A stretch of 64,000 nucleotides of DNA from Pseudomonas poae (GCF_001439785.1 NZ_JYLI01000027.1:1-64000); one strand, 5' to 3'; shown: positions 7,560 to 15,471, counted from the stretch's first letter. Numbers and translations: made by a program. The notes: a model not told the origin generated them from the letters alone.

Positions 7560-8225
7560 ATGAACGACGCAGCTCCCACTCTTCCTCGCACGCTGGGAGA
7601 ATCCATCACCCAGGAAATACGCAGAATGCTGGTCGAAGGCGAACTCGTGCCCGGCCAACGCCTGTCCGAAGCCGCACTGGCCGACACCCTGGATATTTCG
7701 CGCAACACCCTGAGAGAAGCATTCAGAGTGCTGACCCGCGAAGGACTGCTCAAACACGAACCCAACCGCGGCGTCACCGTCGCAGCGCCCGATATGGCCT
7801 CGATCATCGACATCTACCGCGTGCGCCGCTTCATCGAATGCAAGGCCATCGCCCAAGGCTACCCCCAACACCCCGGCGCCCTGCACATGCAGCAAGCCGT
7901 CGAAGCCGGCGCCCGCGCCCGCGAAGCCAAAGACTGGGTAGCGGTGGGCACGGCCAACATGGCGTTCCACACCGCCATCGTCGAACTCGCCGACAGCCCG
8001 CGCCTGCTGGTGTTCTACGGGCAGATCTCGGCTGAGTTACGGCTGGCGTTTGGGTTGCTTAATGATCCGCAGTTTTTGCATCTGCCGTTTCTGGATATGA
8101 ATGCTTCGATACTTCGATGTGTGGAGGAAGGTCGCGCGGGGGATGCGGTGGTGATGTTGGAGGGGTATTTGGTGCAGTCGGAGCGGACGGTGTTGGCGGC
8201 GTTTGAGCGGAGGGGGAGGGGGTAG
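7560..8225 (+). CDS. GntR-family transcriptional regulator (FCD/FadR type)
   Basis: 221 residues. The N-terminal winged helix-turn-helix spans about residues 8-75 (LGESITQEIRRMLVEGEL, GQRLSEAALADTLDISRNTLREAF, REGLLKHEPNRGVTV). The C-terminal all-helical FCD ligand domain follows, with VRRFIECKA and an FHTAIVELA segment carrying the usual histidine. It is divergent from the NRAMP-pxpA operon, so it most likely controls that operon in response to its substrate. The effector cannot be read from sequence. Two dyads in the shared 255-base region are candidate operators. Confidence 0.9.
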   Translation: MNDAAPTLPRTLGESITQEIRRMLVEGELVPGQRLSEAALADTLDISRNTLREAFRVLTREGLLKHEPNRGVTVAAPDMASIIDIYRVRRFIECKAIAQGYPQHPGALHMQQAVEAGARAREAKDWVAVGTANMAFHTAIVELADSPRLLVFYGQISAELRLAFGLLNDPQFLHLPFLDMNASILRCVEEGRAGDAVVMLEGYLVQSERTVLAAFERRGRG

Positions 8226-8234
8226 GGGAGGTTG

Positions 8235-8268
8235 CAGGCACAAAAAAAGACGTCCGTGGACGTCTTTA
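8235..8268 (-). repeat. 34-bp direct repeat, copy B (ssrA-type terminator)
   Basis: This 34-base stretch is identical to 8952-8985. It contains the inverted repeat AAAGACGTCC/GGACGTCTTT and, on the minus strand, a run of seven Ts, so it works as an intrinsic terminator in that direction. The last three bases provide the stop codon of the broken integrase. Two copies flanking an integrase fragment beside ssrA point to an element insertion followed by deletion. Confidence 0.85.
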
Positions 8269-8826
8269 GATGATGAGCCGTTGGCTCAATCGCTTCACTG
8301 TCTCGAGGCTGCCTTTGGCCTCGATTGGGCGAAGCAGTTCGATGACAATCGGTGCGGTAATTTTCGAGAGCGGCGTTGTTTTCAGGTCTGGAAATACATG
8401 CAGCGTGAGCGATCGCCAAATGTCTTCGGCGTACGCCGGCGTGACGGAGTCCTTCTTCAGCTCGAACCAGGCGGTGGCCACGTTCTCGAACGTATGTTCC
8501 GTCTCCGCTCGTTTGGCTTCGTCCTGTGCATTGCGTTGCACCTTGGGATCAATGCCTTGTGCAAGCAGCTCGCGTGCTTCCACCACTTTCTTCCTGGCGT
8601 TCGCTAGCGAGAGCTCTGGGTATGTGCCCAGCCCCATATTGATACGATTTTTGGTTACCGGCTCGCGGTAGTTGAAGTTCCATAGCATCGAGCCATTGCT
8701 CCTGACTCGGAGCTGAAGGCCGTCACCATCGCTGAGGACGTAATCCTTGTCTTTTGCCTTGACTGCCTTGAGCTGGCGGTCGGAAAGGCGAAGGGCTGGA
8801 GCAGGCATGAGAGCTACCTCTGACAC
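8266..8826 (-). pseudogene. Truncated P4-type tyrosine recombinase (integrase)
   Basis: 186 residues remain of a protein that is normally about 400. The N-terminal DUF4102 arm-binding domain is intact (LSDGDGLQLRVRSNGSMLWNFNYR, MGLGTYPELSLANARKKV), followed by the start of the core-binding domain (TFENVATAWFELKKDSVTPAYAED). The catalytic domain with the Arg-His-Arg-Tyr residues is gone. The reading frame breaks at 8269, where the sequence passes directly into the 34-bp repeat, whose TAA closes the frame. It reads away from ssrA, as integrases inserted at tmRNA genes commonly do. Not functional as a recombinase. Confidence 0.88.
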
Positions 8827-8832
8827 CGTTTT

Positions 8833-8882
8833 GGTATTCCAAAAAATAGCACCGGATGGCTTGGAATACCATTTGGAATACC
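8833..8882. repeat. Three 10-bp repeats, probable integrase arm-type sites
   Basis: TTGGAATACC occurs at 8861-8870 and 8873-8882, with the inverse GGTATTCCAA at 8833-8842, all within 60 bases upstream of the integrase remnant. Arm-type sites bound by the N-terminal DUF4102 domain look like this: short repeats clustered between the attachment site and int. Function is inferred from position. Confidence 0.5.
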
Positions 8883-8951
8883 CAAACGGCTGGAACTCAA
8901 AAAACCTCTGCAGAGCCCAGTAGCGCTTAAATCCTTGATTTCACTGGATTT

Positions 8952-8985
8952 CAGGCACAAAAAAAGACGTCCGTGGACGTCTTTA
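8952..8985 (-). terminator. ssrA terminator; copy A of the 34-bp direct repeat
   Basis: On the minus strand, 11 bases after the CCA end of tmRNA, AAAGACGTCC and GGACGTCTTT form a 9-10 bp stem followed by seven Ts. The whole 34-base unit is repeated exactly at 8235-8268. Confidence 0.85.
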
Positions 8986-8995
8986 ATTGATCAAA

Positions 8996-9392
8996 TGGTG
9001 GAGCCGGGGGGATTTGAACCCCCGTCCGCCAGTACTCCGCTGTCGGTACTACATGCGTAGCCGTTTCTATTAAGTTAACCCTCAGCGACCCGAAGGGCAG
9101 GGTGCTTTGGGCGAGTTGTGTAAGTTTTAGCCGCTTCGTCCACAACGTACTGCACGGCGATTCTGTTCTATATGACAATCACTTTGGGTTTACAGACATC
9201 CCCTGGTGATTGCTGGACCCGAAGGTACCAGAAGCTCAGGGCTAAGGCTGCTTACGCAGCGAGAGCGAATTCCTGGCCGTAGTTTTCGTCATTGGCAACT
9301 ATAAGAAGTTGCAACAGTGGATTTACGAGTTCTGTTACCAACTCGGCATGCACCTAAAGTTTCGCGACCGGCGTCGAATCCTAAACGGCCCC
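8996..9392 (-). ncRNA. ssrA: Transfer-messenger RNA (tmRNA)
   Basis: The 5' end GGGGCCG (9392-9386) pairs with CGGCTCC before ACCA at the 3' end (9006-8996), giving the seven-pair tRNA-like acceptor stem; the T-arm GGTTCAAATCC is present. The tag reading frame runs 9296-9252 and encodes ANDENYGQEFALAA followed by TAA, a typical gamma-proteobacterial degradation tag. tmRNA with SmpB (encoded 3.5 kb away) rescues ribosomes stalled on broken mRNAs and marks the products for proteolysis. The length of 397 bases includes the encoded CCA. The 3' end is a common integration site, and here an integrase remnant lies just downstream. Confidence 0.96.
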
Positions 9393-9396
9393 GTGC

Positions 9397-9427
9397 TTGT
9401 AACTCGTTGTTTCTTAGTGAGTGACAA
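9397..9427 (-). promoter_or_regulatory. Probable ssrA promoter
   Basis: On the minus strand TTGTCA (9427-9422) is followed by TTACAA (9402-9397), four bases before the GGGGCC start of tmRNA. The spacing of 19 is longer than ideal, so the exact hexamers are uncertain, though the position is right for a stable-RNA promoter. Confidence 0.4.
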
Positions 9428-9459
9428 GCCTGTGCAGTGTACGCCAAATGGTCACGGAA

Positions 9460-9479
9460 GGCCAACCCGAAGGTTGGCC
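9460..9479. terminator. Hairpin after the small secreted protein gene
   Basis: GGCCAACC-CGAA-GGTTGGCC is an eight-pair stem with a tetraloop, located 8 bases beyond the end of the minus-strand gene at 9487. There is no long T-run, so it may be a weak terminator or an mRNA 3'-end stabiliser. Confidence 0.45.
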
Positions 9480-9486
9480 CTATCGC

Positions 9487-9768
9487 TTACTGACCGCCTT
9501 TGTCGCTGTTTTGCAGGTCCTGCAGGGCCTTGGAGCTGATCTCGATGCACTTCTTGTCATCGCCCGCCGCATGAGCAGCCTTGGCCTGGGAGACGGCGGT
9601 GTCGATTTCGCCGCTTTTGCCGCTGGTGTCGGTGGCGAGCAGGGCTTTGCCGTTGTTGATTTTGTCGAGGTTGATCTGGCACAGGTCTGCGTCATTACCC
9701 GCGGCGAACACAGGGGAGGCCAGCATCGCAGCGGTTACAAACAAGCCAGCAAGAGCGGAACGCTTCAT
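9487..9768 (-). CDS. Small exported protein of unknown function
   Basis: 93 residues with a clear signal peptide (MKRSALAGLFVTAAMLASPVFA, cut after AFA), leaving about 70 residues in the periplasm. Two cysteines (in DLCQIN and KKCIEI) could form a disulphide. The mature part is mainly helical and looks like a short helical-hairpin repeat (DTAVSQAKAAHAAGDDKKCIEI resembles a TPR-type helix pair). A good AGGAGATACC precedes the ATG. I do not recognise a named family. It stands alone between ssrA and the dehydrogenase gene. Confidence 0.75.
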   Translation of the reverse strand: MKRSALAGLFVTAAMLASPVFAAGNDADLCQINLDKINNGKALLATDTSGKSGEIDTAVSQAKAAHAAGDDKKCIEISSKALQDLQNSDKGGQ

Positions 9769-9903
9769 GGGGTATCTCCTTGCGCAAAGGGGCTCGACGC
9801 TACTGGCGTTGAACGGCTGCCAGCGACATCACTGATGAGCCTCGTTCGTCGAGGCCTATGCAGATGACTACGCCGGCGCGCAGGGGTTCTATTTTTTGCG
9901 CGT

Positions 9904-12714
9904 TTAATGTGCGCGTGCCTTTGTGACTCGATCAACGAGGTACACCAACCCGTGGTAGTCGATGCCGCCGTGCTGGCTCAGGCCGATCTCGCAGGTTCGG
10001 CTGGTTGAAATGCCTTCACTGCAAGAATGCACTGCCCTCTTGAGTGAGCGCAGGGCGTGGGCGTTCAGCTCTGGCGTGGTGAAGCCTTTGTCGCCGGCAA
10101 AGCCGCAGCAGTGGATACCTTCCGGGATGACCACGGTGTTGGCGCAGCGTCGGGCCAGGTCGATCAGTGCCTGGCCTTCGCCCAGGTGTTGGGTGCTGCA
10201 GGTGACGTGCACGGCGATTGGCGCTTGCTGGGGTGTGAAGTCGAGGCGATCCATCAGGTGGGTGCGGATAAATCGTACGGGGTCGTACAGGTCCAGGCGT
10301 GTTTCGCCGGGGTTTTGCACCAAGCGCAAGGTGCATGGGCTGGTGTCGCAGTAGATTGGATCGAGACCGCCACGGCTGGCCTGGAGCAGGGCGCCGATCA
10401 GTTCCTGACGCTTGTGATCGGCCTGTTCGGCGTAGCCTTTGGAGGCGAAGGGTTGGCCACAGCACAGGCTTTCGAGGTTCTCGGGGATGACGACTTGGTA
10501 ACCGGCTTTTTCCAGCAGGCTGCGGGTTTTTTCGTACAGCGACATTTGCTCTTTATCTGCAGCCGACGGAGCCATCGCGCGTGAGACGCAAGCGGCGAGG
10601 TAAACCACGCGCGGACGTTCGTCGGTGACTGCGGGGTTGAAGCGAATGGCTTTTTCCGGTTGTGGCATGGCGTTGGTCCACTGCGGGACCTGCCCCTTGG
10701 ACAGTCTGCTCATCTGCGCCGACAACTTTGCCAGGCGCGGGGCGCCCAATAGCATGCGCGCGCCGTTGGCGACATGCAGGGTGAAGCGCACGCCCTGCAG
10801 CGCAGTGGCGAAATGGGTGGCAAGCCATTCGGCAGTTTTCGTACGGTCGGCGTCTCGGCTGCGCAGCTTTTCCATCAGGTCACCGGTATTGATACCTACA
10901 GGGCAGCGCTGGGCGCACAACCCGGTGGCGGCGCAGGTATCGATGCCTTGGTACTGGAAAGCGGCTTCGACTTCGGCGGTATCCACGCCCGCGCGTTTCC
11001 TGGCCTGGATGTCACGCCAGATCACGATGCGCTGGCGCGGGCTCAAGGTCAGGCCTTTCGACGGGCACACCGGCTCGCAAAATCCGCATTCGATACACTT
11101 ATCCACAAGCTCGTCGGCGGCCGGCAGGGGCTTGAGGTGCTTGAGGTGGATTTGCGGGTCTTCGCTGAGCACTACATCCGGGTTGAGAATGCCGTTGGGG
11201 TCCAGCAGGCGCTTGAGCTGCCACATCAGTTGATAGGCTTCGCGGCCCCATTCCAGCTCGACGAATGGCGCCATGTTGCGGCCGGTGCCGTGCTCGGCCT
11301 TCAGCGAGCCGCCGAACTCCACGGCCACTAACTGTGCCACGTCATCCATGAACGCTTGATAACGTGTGATTTCTTCCGCGCTATTGAAGCCTTGGGTAAA
11401 CACGAAGTGCAGATTGCCCTCCAAGGCGTGTCCGAACAGGATGGCTTCGTCGTAGTGATGTTTGTCGAACAGCGCGATCAGGCGGTTTACCCCGATGGCC
11501 AGTTGCTCGACCGGGAAGGTCACGTCTTCGATGATGACGGTGGTGCCGGTCTTGCGCACCGCGCCGACGGCGGGGAAGGTGTCTTTGCGAATGGCCCACA
11601 GCCGGGCGTTTTCCACGGGGTCTTCGGTGAAGTCGATCTGTTTTTCAACCGCAAAGCAGGCCAGGGCCTTCATGATCAGCGCCAGTTGCTCACGAAGTAA
11701 TGAAGGCGATGCTGCGCGGGATTCGATCAATAAGGCGCAGGCCGATTTCGACAGGTGCTGTACGAATGCGGGCATGCCTGGCTTGTTTTGCACCGAGCGC
11801 AGGCTGCGTCGGTCCAGCAGTTCCACGGCGGAGACTGGCTGGGTTTTCAGGACGGTTACGGCGTTGCAGCAGGTCTCGACATTCGGGAACACGATCAGCG
11901 CCGACGCTTTGTTCGGGCGGTCGACTACCGTGTTGTAGGTCACGGCGCTGATAAAGCCCAGGGTGCCTTCGGAGCCCACCAGCAAGTGGCTGAGGATCTC
12001 CAGCGGGTCATCAAAGTCAACCAGGGTGTTGAGTGACAGGCCTGTGGTGTTTTTCAGACGGTATTTATGGCGGATGCGTGCGGCCAATTCGGTATTCGCC
12101 CGCGTCTGGCGACCGAGTGTCGCCAGACGCTCAAGCAGCGCGCCGTGTCGATTGCGAAATACCGTAATGCTTGCCGCGTCTTCTGTGTCCAGGCGGCTGC
12201 CGTCGGCCAGCACCAGGCGAATGCCAGCGAGGGTGTGATAGGTGTTCTGCGCTGTACCGCAGCACATGCCGCTGGAGTTGTTGGCGACGATGCCGCCGAT
12301 TTTGCAGGCCTGGATTGACGCCGGGTCCGGCCCGATCTTGCGCCCGAATGGAGCGAGCCAAGCGTTGGCCTGGGCGCCGATTACGCCGGGCTGTAGGCGG
12401 ATTTGCATGCCCTGCCCACGAATCTCGCGGCCGTTCCAATTGTCGCCCAGAACGATCAGCACCGAATCGCTGATGGCCTGCCCGGACAAGCTGGTGCCTG
12501 CGGCGCGAAAGGTCACTGGCACGCCATCGCGTTGTGCCCATTGCAACAGCGCAACCACTTCGTCTTCCGACTCGACGCGGATCACCAACTGTGGGATTAG
12601 TCGGTAGAAACTGGCATCGGTGCCGAAGGCGAGGGTCGAAAGAGGGTCGTCGAAACGCCGATTTTTCGGGATCAGCTGTGCGATATCGCTCAGGAAAGCA
12701 GCAGGCAGACTCAT
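9904..12714 (-). CDS. FAD/Fe-S D-2-hydroxyacid (D-lactate) dehydrogenase
   Basis: 936 residues. The first half is a flavoprotein of the glycolate oxidase GlcD/DLD type: a PCMH FAD-binding region (FRAAGTSLSGQAISDSVL, GGIVANNSSGMCCG, VGSEGTLGFISAVTY) then the FAD-oxidase C domain (HALEGNLHFVF, EHGTGRNMAPFVE). The second half has two 4Fe-4S clusters (CIECGFCEPVCPS and CAATGLCAQRCPVG) and two CCG domains (CCGQPF, HCCGFAGDKGF). It is quinone-linked and oxidises D-lactate or a related D-hydroxyacid. ATG at 12714 is chosen because GGAGGAG precedes it; an upstream GTG at 12738 has no such site. In P. aeruginosa the homologue ends an lldPD operon beside smpB. Here smpB is still adjacent but lldR, lldP and lldD are not in between. 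Confidence 0.88.
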   Translation of the reverse strand: MSLPAAFLSDIAQLIPKNRRFDDPLSTLAFGTDASFYRLIPQLVIRVESEDEVVALLQWAQRDGVPVTFRAAGTSLSGQAISDSVLIVLGDNWNGREIRGQGMQIRLQPGVIGAQANAWLAPFGRKIGPDPASIQACKIGGIVANNSSGMCCGTAQNTYHTLAGIRLVLADGSRLDTEDAASITVFRNRHGALLERLATLGRQTRANTELAARIRHKYRLKNTTGLSLNTLVDFDDPLEILSHLLVGSEGTLGFISAVTYNTVVDRPNKASALIVFPNVETCCNAVTVLKTQPVSAVELLDRRSLRSVQNKPGMPAFVQHLSKSACALLIESRAASPSLLREQLALIMKALACFAVEKQIDFTEDPVENARLWAIRKDTFPAVGAVRKTGTTVIIEDVTFPVEQLAIGVNRLIALFDKHHYDEAILFGHALEGNLHFVFTQGFNSAEEITRYQAFMDDVAQLVAVEFGGSLKAEHGTGRNMAPFVELEWGREAYQLMWQLKRLLDPNGILNPDVVLSEDPQIHLKHLKPLPAADELVDKCIECGFCEPVCPSKGLTLSPRQRIVIWRDIQARKRAGVDTAEVEAAFQYQGIDTCAATGLCAQRCPVGINTGDLMEKLRSRDADRTKTAEWLATHFATALQGVRFTLHVANGARMLLGAPRLAKLSAQMSRLSKGQVPQWTNAMPQPEKAIRFNPAVTDERPRVVYLAACVSRAMAPSAADKEQMSLYEKTRSLLEKAGYQVVIPENLESLCCGQPFASKGYAEQADHKRQELIGALLQASRGGLDPIYCDTSPCTLRLVQNPGETRLDLYDPVRFIRTHLMDRLDFTPQQAPIAVHVTCSTQHLGEGQALIDLARRCANTVVIPEGIHCCGFAGDKGFTTPELNAHALRSLKRAVHSCSEGISTSRTCEIGLSQHGGIDYHGLVYLVDRVTKARAH

Positions 12715-12867
12715 CGCTCCTCCAAAAATAGCGGACACCGCAGACGCTTTACGGTGTCGATTCCTATCCTATTACGTACAGATCATCAGCATACCGGTGA
12801 AGGCAAGCGTGCGCTGGCGTGATGGGGGCTTTATTGGGAGGGGTCTGTGGGAGGTTCCACGCGTGGG

Positions 12868-12900
12868 CCTGTAGCCACGGGAGGTTCCCGAGGCTACAGG
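12868..12900. terminator. Hairpin downstream of smpB
   Basis: CCTGTAGCC and GGCTACAGG enclose a second short pairing (CGGGA/TCCCG), giving a 14-pair stem with one mismatch, 8 bases after the smpB stop on the minus strand. There is no T-run. A related GGGAGGTTCC repeat occurs at 12850 and 12880, so this may be a REP-like element rather than a pure terminator. Confidence 0.45.
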
Positions 12901-12908
12901 TGACAAGG

Positions 12909-13391
12909 TTAGTCTTCCTTGCCCTTGTTGCGCACGGCGCGATGCAGCTCGCGGTTGGAGTCGCGCTCGCGCTCGGTGTCACGCTTGTCGTATTCTTTCT
13001 TGCCCTTGCCCAACGCGATCTCGCACTTGACCAGGTGCTTGCTCCAGTACCAAGACAGGCAGATGCAAGCGTAGCCTTTCTGTTGCACGGCAGCGGCGAG
13101 CTTTTCCAGTTCGCGGGCGTTGAGCAACAGCTTGCGTGTGCGTACCGGGTCGGCAATCACGTGAGTGCTCGCGGTGGTCAGCGGGGTGATATGACTGCCG
13201 AGCAGCCACGCCTCGCCATCCTTGAGCAGCACATAGCTGTCGACCAGTTGCAGCTTGCTGGCGCGCAGACTTTTTACTTCCCAGCCGGCCAGGACCAGAC
13301 CAGCCTCGAAACGATGTTCGATGAAGTAATCGTGTCGCGCCTTTTTATTTTGCGCGATGGTCCCTGTAGGGTGTTTCTTTTGTTTAGCCAT
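12909..13391 (-). CDS. smpB: SsrA-binding protein SmpB
   Basis: 160 residues, normal length. It contains IAQNKKARHDYFIEHRFEAG, LAGWEVKSLR and the basic C-terminal tail (GKGKKEYDKRDTERERD) that enters the ribosomal A site in place of a codon-anticodon pair. SmpB binds the tRNA-like part of tmRNA and is needed for trans-translation; tmRNA is encoded 3.5 kb away on the same strand. ATG at 13391 matches the conserved MAKQKKHPTG start; the reading frame is open a further 15 codons upstream but without homology. Divergent from ratA. Confidence 0.97.
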   Translation of the reverse strand: MAKQKKHPTGTIAQNKKARHDYFIEHRFEAGLVLAGWEVKSLRASKLQLVDSYVLLKDGEAWLLGSHITPLTTASTHVIADPVRTRKLLLNARELEKLAAAVQQKGYACICLSWYWSKHLVKCEIALGKGKKEYDKRDTERERDSNRELHRAVRNKGKED

Positions 13392-13558
13392 AGGGGCGGC
13401 ATTATAGGGAGTTGCGAGCGAGTCGGCTACGGTCAAGCTGCGTGCTTGAGCGTGTTGAGCGAATCCCGGACAATGCGGGCAGTTCTTTGGTTTTTTTCTC
13501 TCGCGGATCGGGCTGTTTTTTTCGCGATGTTTGTCTCAGCAGTGGAAATAACGCTCAC

Positions 13559-13993
13559 ATGACGACGCATATTCAACGTTCGGCCCTGCTGCCTTATCCG
13601 GCGCAGGCGCTCTATGACCTGGTCAACGACGTGGCGCGTTACCCGGAGTTTCTACCTTGGTGCTCGACCGCCGAAGTGCTGGAAGGCAGTGACGAGTACA
13701 TGGTCGCCAGTGTTGGCGTCGCCAAGGGCGGCCTTAGCCAGCACTTTGTCACGCGCAATATTCTGGTGCCTGGCAAATCCATCGAAATGAATCTGCAGGA
13801 AGGCCCTTTTACACAGTTGCATGGGGTGTGGGTGTTCAAGGCATTGACCGAGAAGGCCTGCAAGATCAGCCTGGATCTGTCCTTTGATTACGCAGGACCG
13901 ATTGTACGGGCGACGTTGGGGCCATTGTTCAATCAGGCGGCAAATACGTTGGTCGATGCCTTCTGTGAGCGAGCCAAGCAACTGCATGGTTGA
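13559..13993 (+). CDS. ratA: RatA/COQ10-family START-domain protein
   Basis: 144 residues, full length for the Coq10/RatA (PasT) family: RSALLPYPAQALYDLVNDVARYPEFLPWC at the start, then a START-type lipid-binding beta barrel and the C-terminal helix (LFNQAANTLVDAFCERAKQL). Members bind ubiquinone-like lipids and support respiration. The name RatA comes from a reported block of 70S ribosome assembly when overproduced, and a true toxin role is doubtful. ATG at 13559. The stop overlaps the start of rnfH by eight bases, a pairing conserved in gamma-proteobacteria next to smpB. Confidence 0.92.
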   Translation: MTTHIQRSALLPYPAQALYDLVNDVARYPEFLPWCSTAEVLEGSDEYMVASVGVAKGGLSQHFVTRNILVPGKSIEMNLQEGPFTQLHGVWVFKALTEKACKISLDLSFDYAGPIVRATLGPLFNQAANTLVDAFCERAKQLHG

Positions 13994-14288
13994 GATTGAA
14001 GTGGTGTATGCCACTGCCGAGCGTCAGGTGTTACTGGCTGTGAGCGTGCCGGTGGGTACCAGTCTGCGTGCCGCTGTACAAGCGTCTGGAATGGCTGCGC
14101 AGTTTCCTGAAGTGGAGCTCGCCGACTGCCCCTTGGGTATTTTCGGCAAGGTGGTGGCGGACGCCGAAACGCGTGCTGTGCAGTCGGGTGACCGCATCGA
14201 GCTATATCGCCCACTGCTGGCAGACCCCAAGGAAGTACGCAGGCTGCGAGCGGCCAAGGCTGCGCTGGCCAGGCAGCAAAACAGCTAG
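13986..14288 (+). CDS. rnfH: RnfH-family ubiquitin-like protein
   Basis: 100 residues with a beta-grasp (ubiquitin/ThiS-like) pattern: VEIEVVYATAERQVLLAVSV, then GTSLRAAVQASG, and the closing GDRIELYRPLLADPKEVRR motif that marks the RnfH (UPF0125) family. The function is unknown; the name reflects linkage to rnf genes in some species. The start overlaps the ratA stop by eight bases, implying coupled translation. It ends in a bidirectional terminator shared with bamE. Confidence 0.93.
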   Translation: MVEIEVVYATAERQVLLAVSVPVGTSLRAAVQASGMAAQFPEVELADCPLGIFGKVVADAETRAVQSGDRIELYRPLLADPKEVRRLRAAKAALARQQNS

Positions 14289-14307
14289 GCTTGCCATTTG
14301 ACAGGCA

Positions 14308-14337
14308 AAAAGAAGCCCGGCATGCCGGGCTTTTTAT
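14308..14337. terminator. Bidirectional terminator between rnfH and bamE
   Basis: AAGCCCGGCA and its exact complement TGCCGGGCTT (14313-14332) form a 10-pair stem flanked by A-run and T-run, so it can stop transcription from both convergent genes. Confidence 0.85.
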
Positions 14338-14351
14338 CGAGCGCCGCGTTT

Positions 14352-14882
14352 TTATTGCGGGCTGGTGTCCAGAGGCTGTGGCGACGGGACTGGAACGGTT
14401 TCCACGCCGTCGACGTCTTTCTGGATCTTGTCCAGCAAAGAGCCAGGCTTGGCTGGTACTTCAGACTTGGGCTGTTCGGTTTGCTGCGCGGGAGCCGGCA
14501 CGGGCGCATTGGCGCTGTCCTTGCCGAGCAGGGCTTCATCACGGCTCACGCCAGGCATGAAGTCACCGGAAAGGCTGACGAGCTGATCATTGCCATTGAA
14601 AATGACGCTGACGCGTTCCTGCTGGCGTTCCCCGCCACCCGGTTGAAGGCTGTACAGATAATCCCAGCGATCGGCATGGAAAGTGTCGGTCAGCAGGGGA
14701 TTACCCATGATAAACCGTACTTGCCGTCGGGTCATTCCGGGGCGTAACTGGTCTATCATGTCCTGCGTGACGACATTGCCCTGCTGGATGTCGATTTTGT
14801 AAACCCCGGGGAATGAACAACCGGCGAGTGCGAGCAGTCCCACAAAGGTGAAACTGGTTAGCAAGAGCTTGGTGTTTTGCAT
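14352..14882 (-). CDS. bamE: Outer membrane assembly lipoprotein BamE (OmlA)
   Basis: 176 residues. A lipoprotein signal with lipobox LALAGC makes Cys22 the lipidated N-terminus. The mature domain has the BamE/SmpA pattern (YKIDIQQGNVVTQDMIDQLR, MTRRQVRFIMGNPLL, RWDYLYSLQPG). It has a proline-rich C-terminal extension of about 60 residues, usual in Pseudomonas but absent in E. coli. BamE stabilises the BamA-BamD complex that inserts beta-barrel proteins into the outer membrane. Divergent from fur with under 100 bases between them. Confidence 0.95.
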   Translation of the reverse strand: MQNTKLLLTSFTFVGLLALAGCSFPGVYKIDIQQGNVVTQDMIDQLRPGMTRRQVRFIMGNPLLTDTFHADRWDYLYSLQPGGGERQQERVSVIFNGNDQLVSLSGDFMPGVSRDEALLGKDSANAPVPAPAQQTEQPKSEVPAKPGSLLDKIQKDVDGVETVPVPSPQPLDTSPQ

Positions 14883-14980
14883 CGGTGGGCGACTTCCACT
14901 ATCTTGGCTGGGACAACGTAAACGCCGATCATACCCGTATTAAGAGAAGCTGCGAAGCAGCATCCGCGAGAAAGCTAACC

Positions 14981-15385
14981 ATGGTTGAAAATAGCGAACT
15001 ACGCAAAGCCGGTCTCAAAGTGACTCTGCCTCGAGTCAAGATTCTACAAATGCTCGATTCTGCAGAGCAACGCCACATGAGTGCCGAGGATGTTTACAAG
15101 GCACTGATGGAGTCTAACGAGGACGTAGGCCTGGCCACGGTTTACCGTGTGCTGACTCAGTTTGAAGCCGCAGGGCTGGTGGTTCGCCATAATTTCGACG
15201 GCGGTCATGCAGTGTTCGAACTGGCTGACGGTGGTCATCACGACCACATGGTTGACCTGGATACCAATGAGGTTATCGAGTTCACCAGTCCGGAAATCGA
15301 AGCCCTGCAGCACAAGATTGCTGAGGACCATGGCTTCGATCTGGTTGATCACAATCTGGTGCTCTACATACGTAAGAAAAAGTAA
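14981..15385 (+). CDS. fur: Ferric uptake regulator Fur
   Basis: 134 residues. The N-terminal winged helix (LKVTLPRVKILQML, ATVYRVLTQFEAAGLVVRHNFDGG) is followed by the metal-binding region with GHHDHMVDLDTNEVIEF. It lacks the CxxC zinc pairs of E. coli Fur, as is normal in Pseudomonas. With Fe2+ it represses siderophore, uptake and small-RNA genes. ATG at 14981 gives the conserved MVENSELRKAGLKVT; the frame is open to 14885 but without homology. Divergent from bamE and followed by a strong terminator. Confidence 0.97.
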   Translation: MVENSELRKAGLKVTLPRVKILQMLDSAEQRHMSAEDVYKALMESNEDVGLATVYRVLTQFEAAGLVVRHNFDGGHAVFELADGGHHDHMVDLDTNEVIEFTSPEIEALQHKIAEDHGFDLVDHNLVLYIRKKK

Positions 15386-15418
15386 AAATCGCTGCAGATT
15401 TCGTTCTGCAAAACGATT

Positions 15419-15450
15419 GAAGGCGACCCAAGGGTCGCCTTCGTGCTTTC
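15419..15450. terminator. Terminator between fur and recN
   Basis: GAAGGCGACCC-AA-GGGTCGCCTTC is a perfect 11-pair stem 33 bases after fur and followed by a mixed T-rich stretch. It lies between two convergent genes and probably serves both. Confidence 0.75.
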
Positions 15451-15471
15451 TATAAGGAAGAAAACCTCAGC

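Noticed and set aside
8951..9178. Minus-strand 75-codon ORF at 9.0-9.2 kb
   Set aside because: It is the 3' part of tmRNA and its terminator read as protein.
8235..9392. Integrative element or prophage still present at ssrA
   Set aside because: Only half an integrase and repeats remain; there is no cargo, no second integrase part and no phage gene.
13559..14288. RatA-RnfH as a toxin-antitoxin pair
   Set aside because: The gene pair is conserved core genome beside smpB and bamE, RatA is a Coq10-type lipid-binding protein, and RnfH has no antitoxin features, so the toxin-antitoxin label is not supported.
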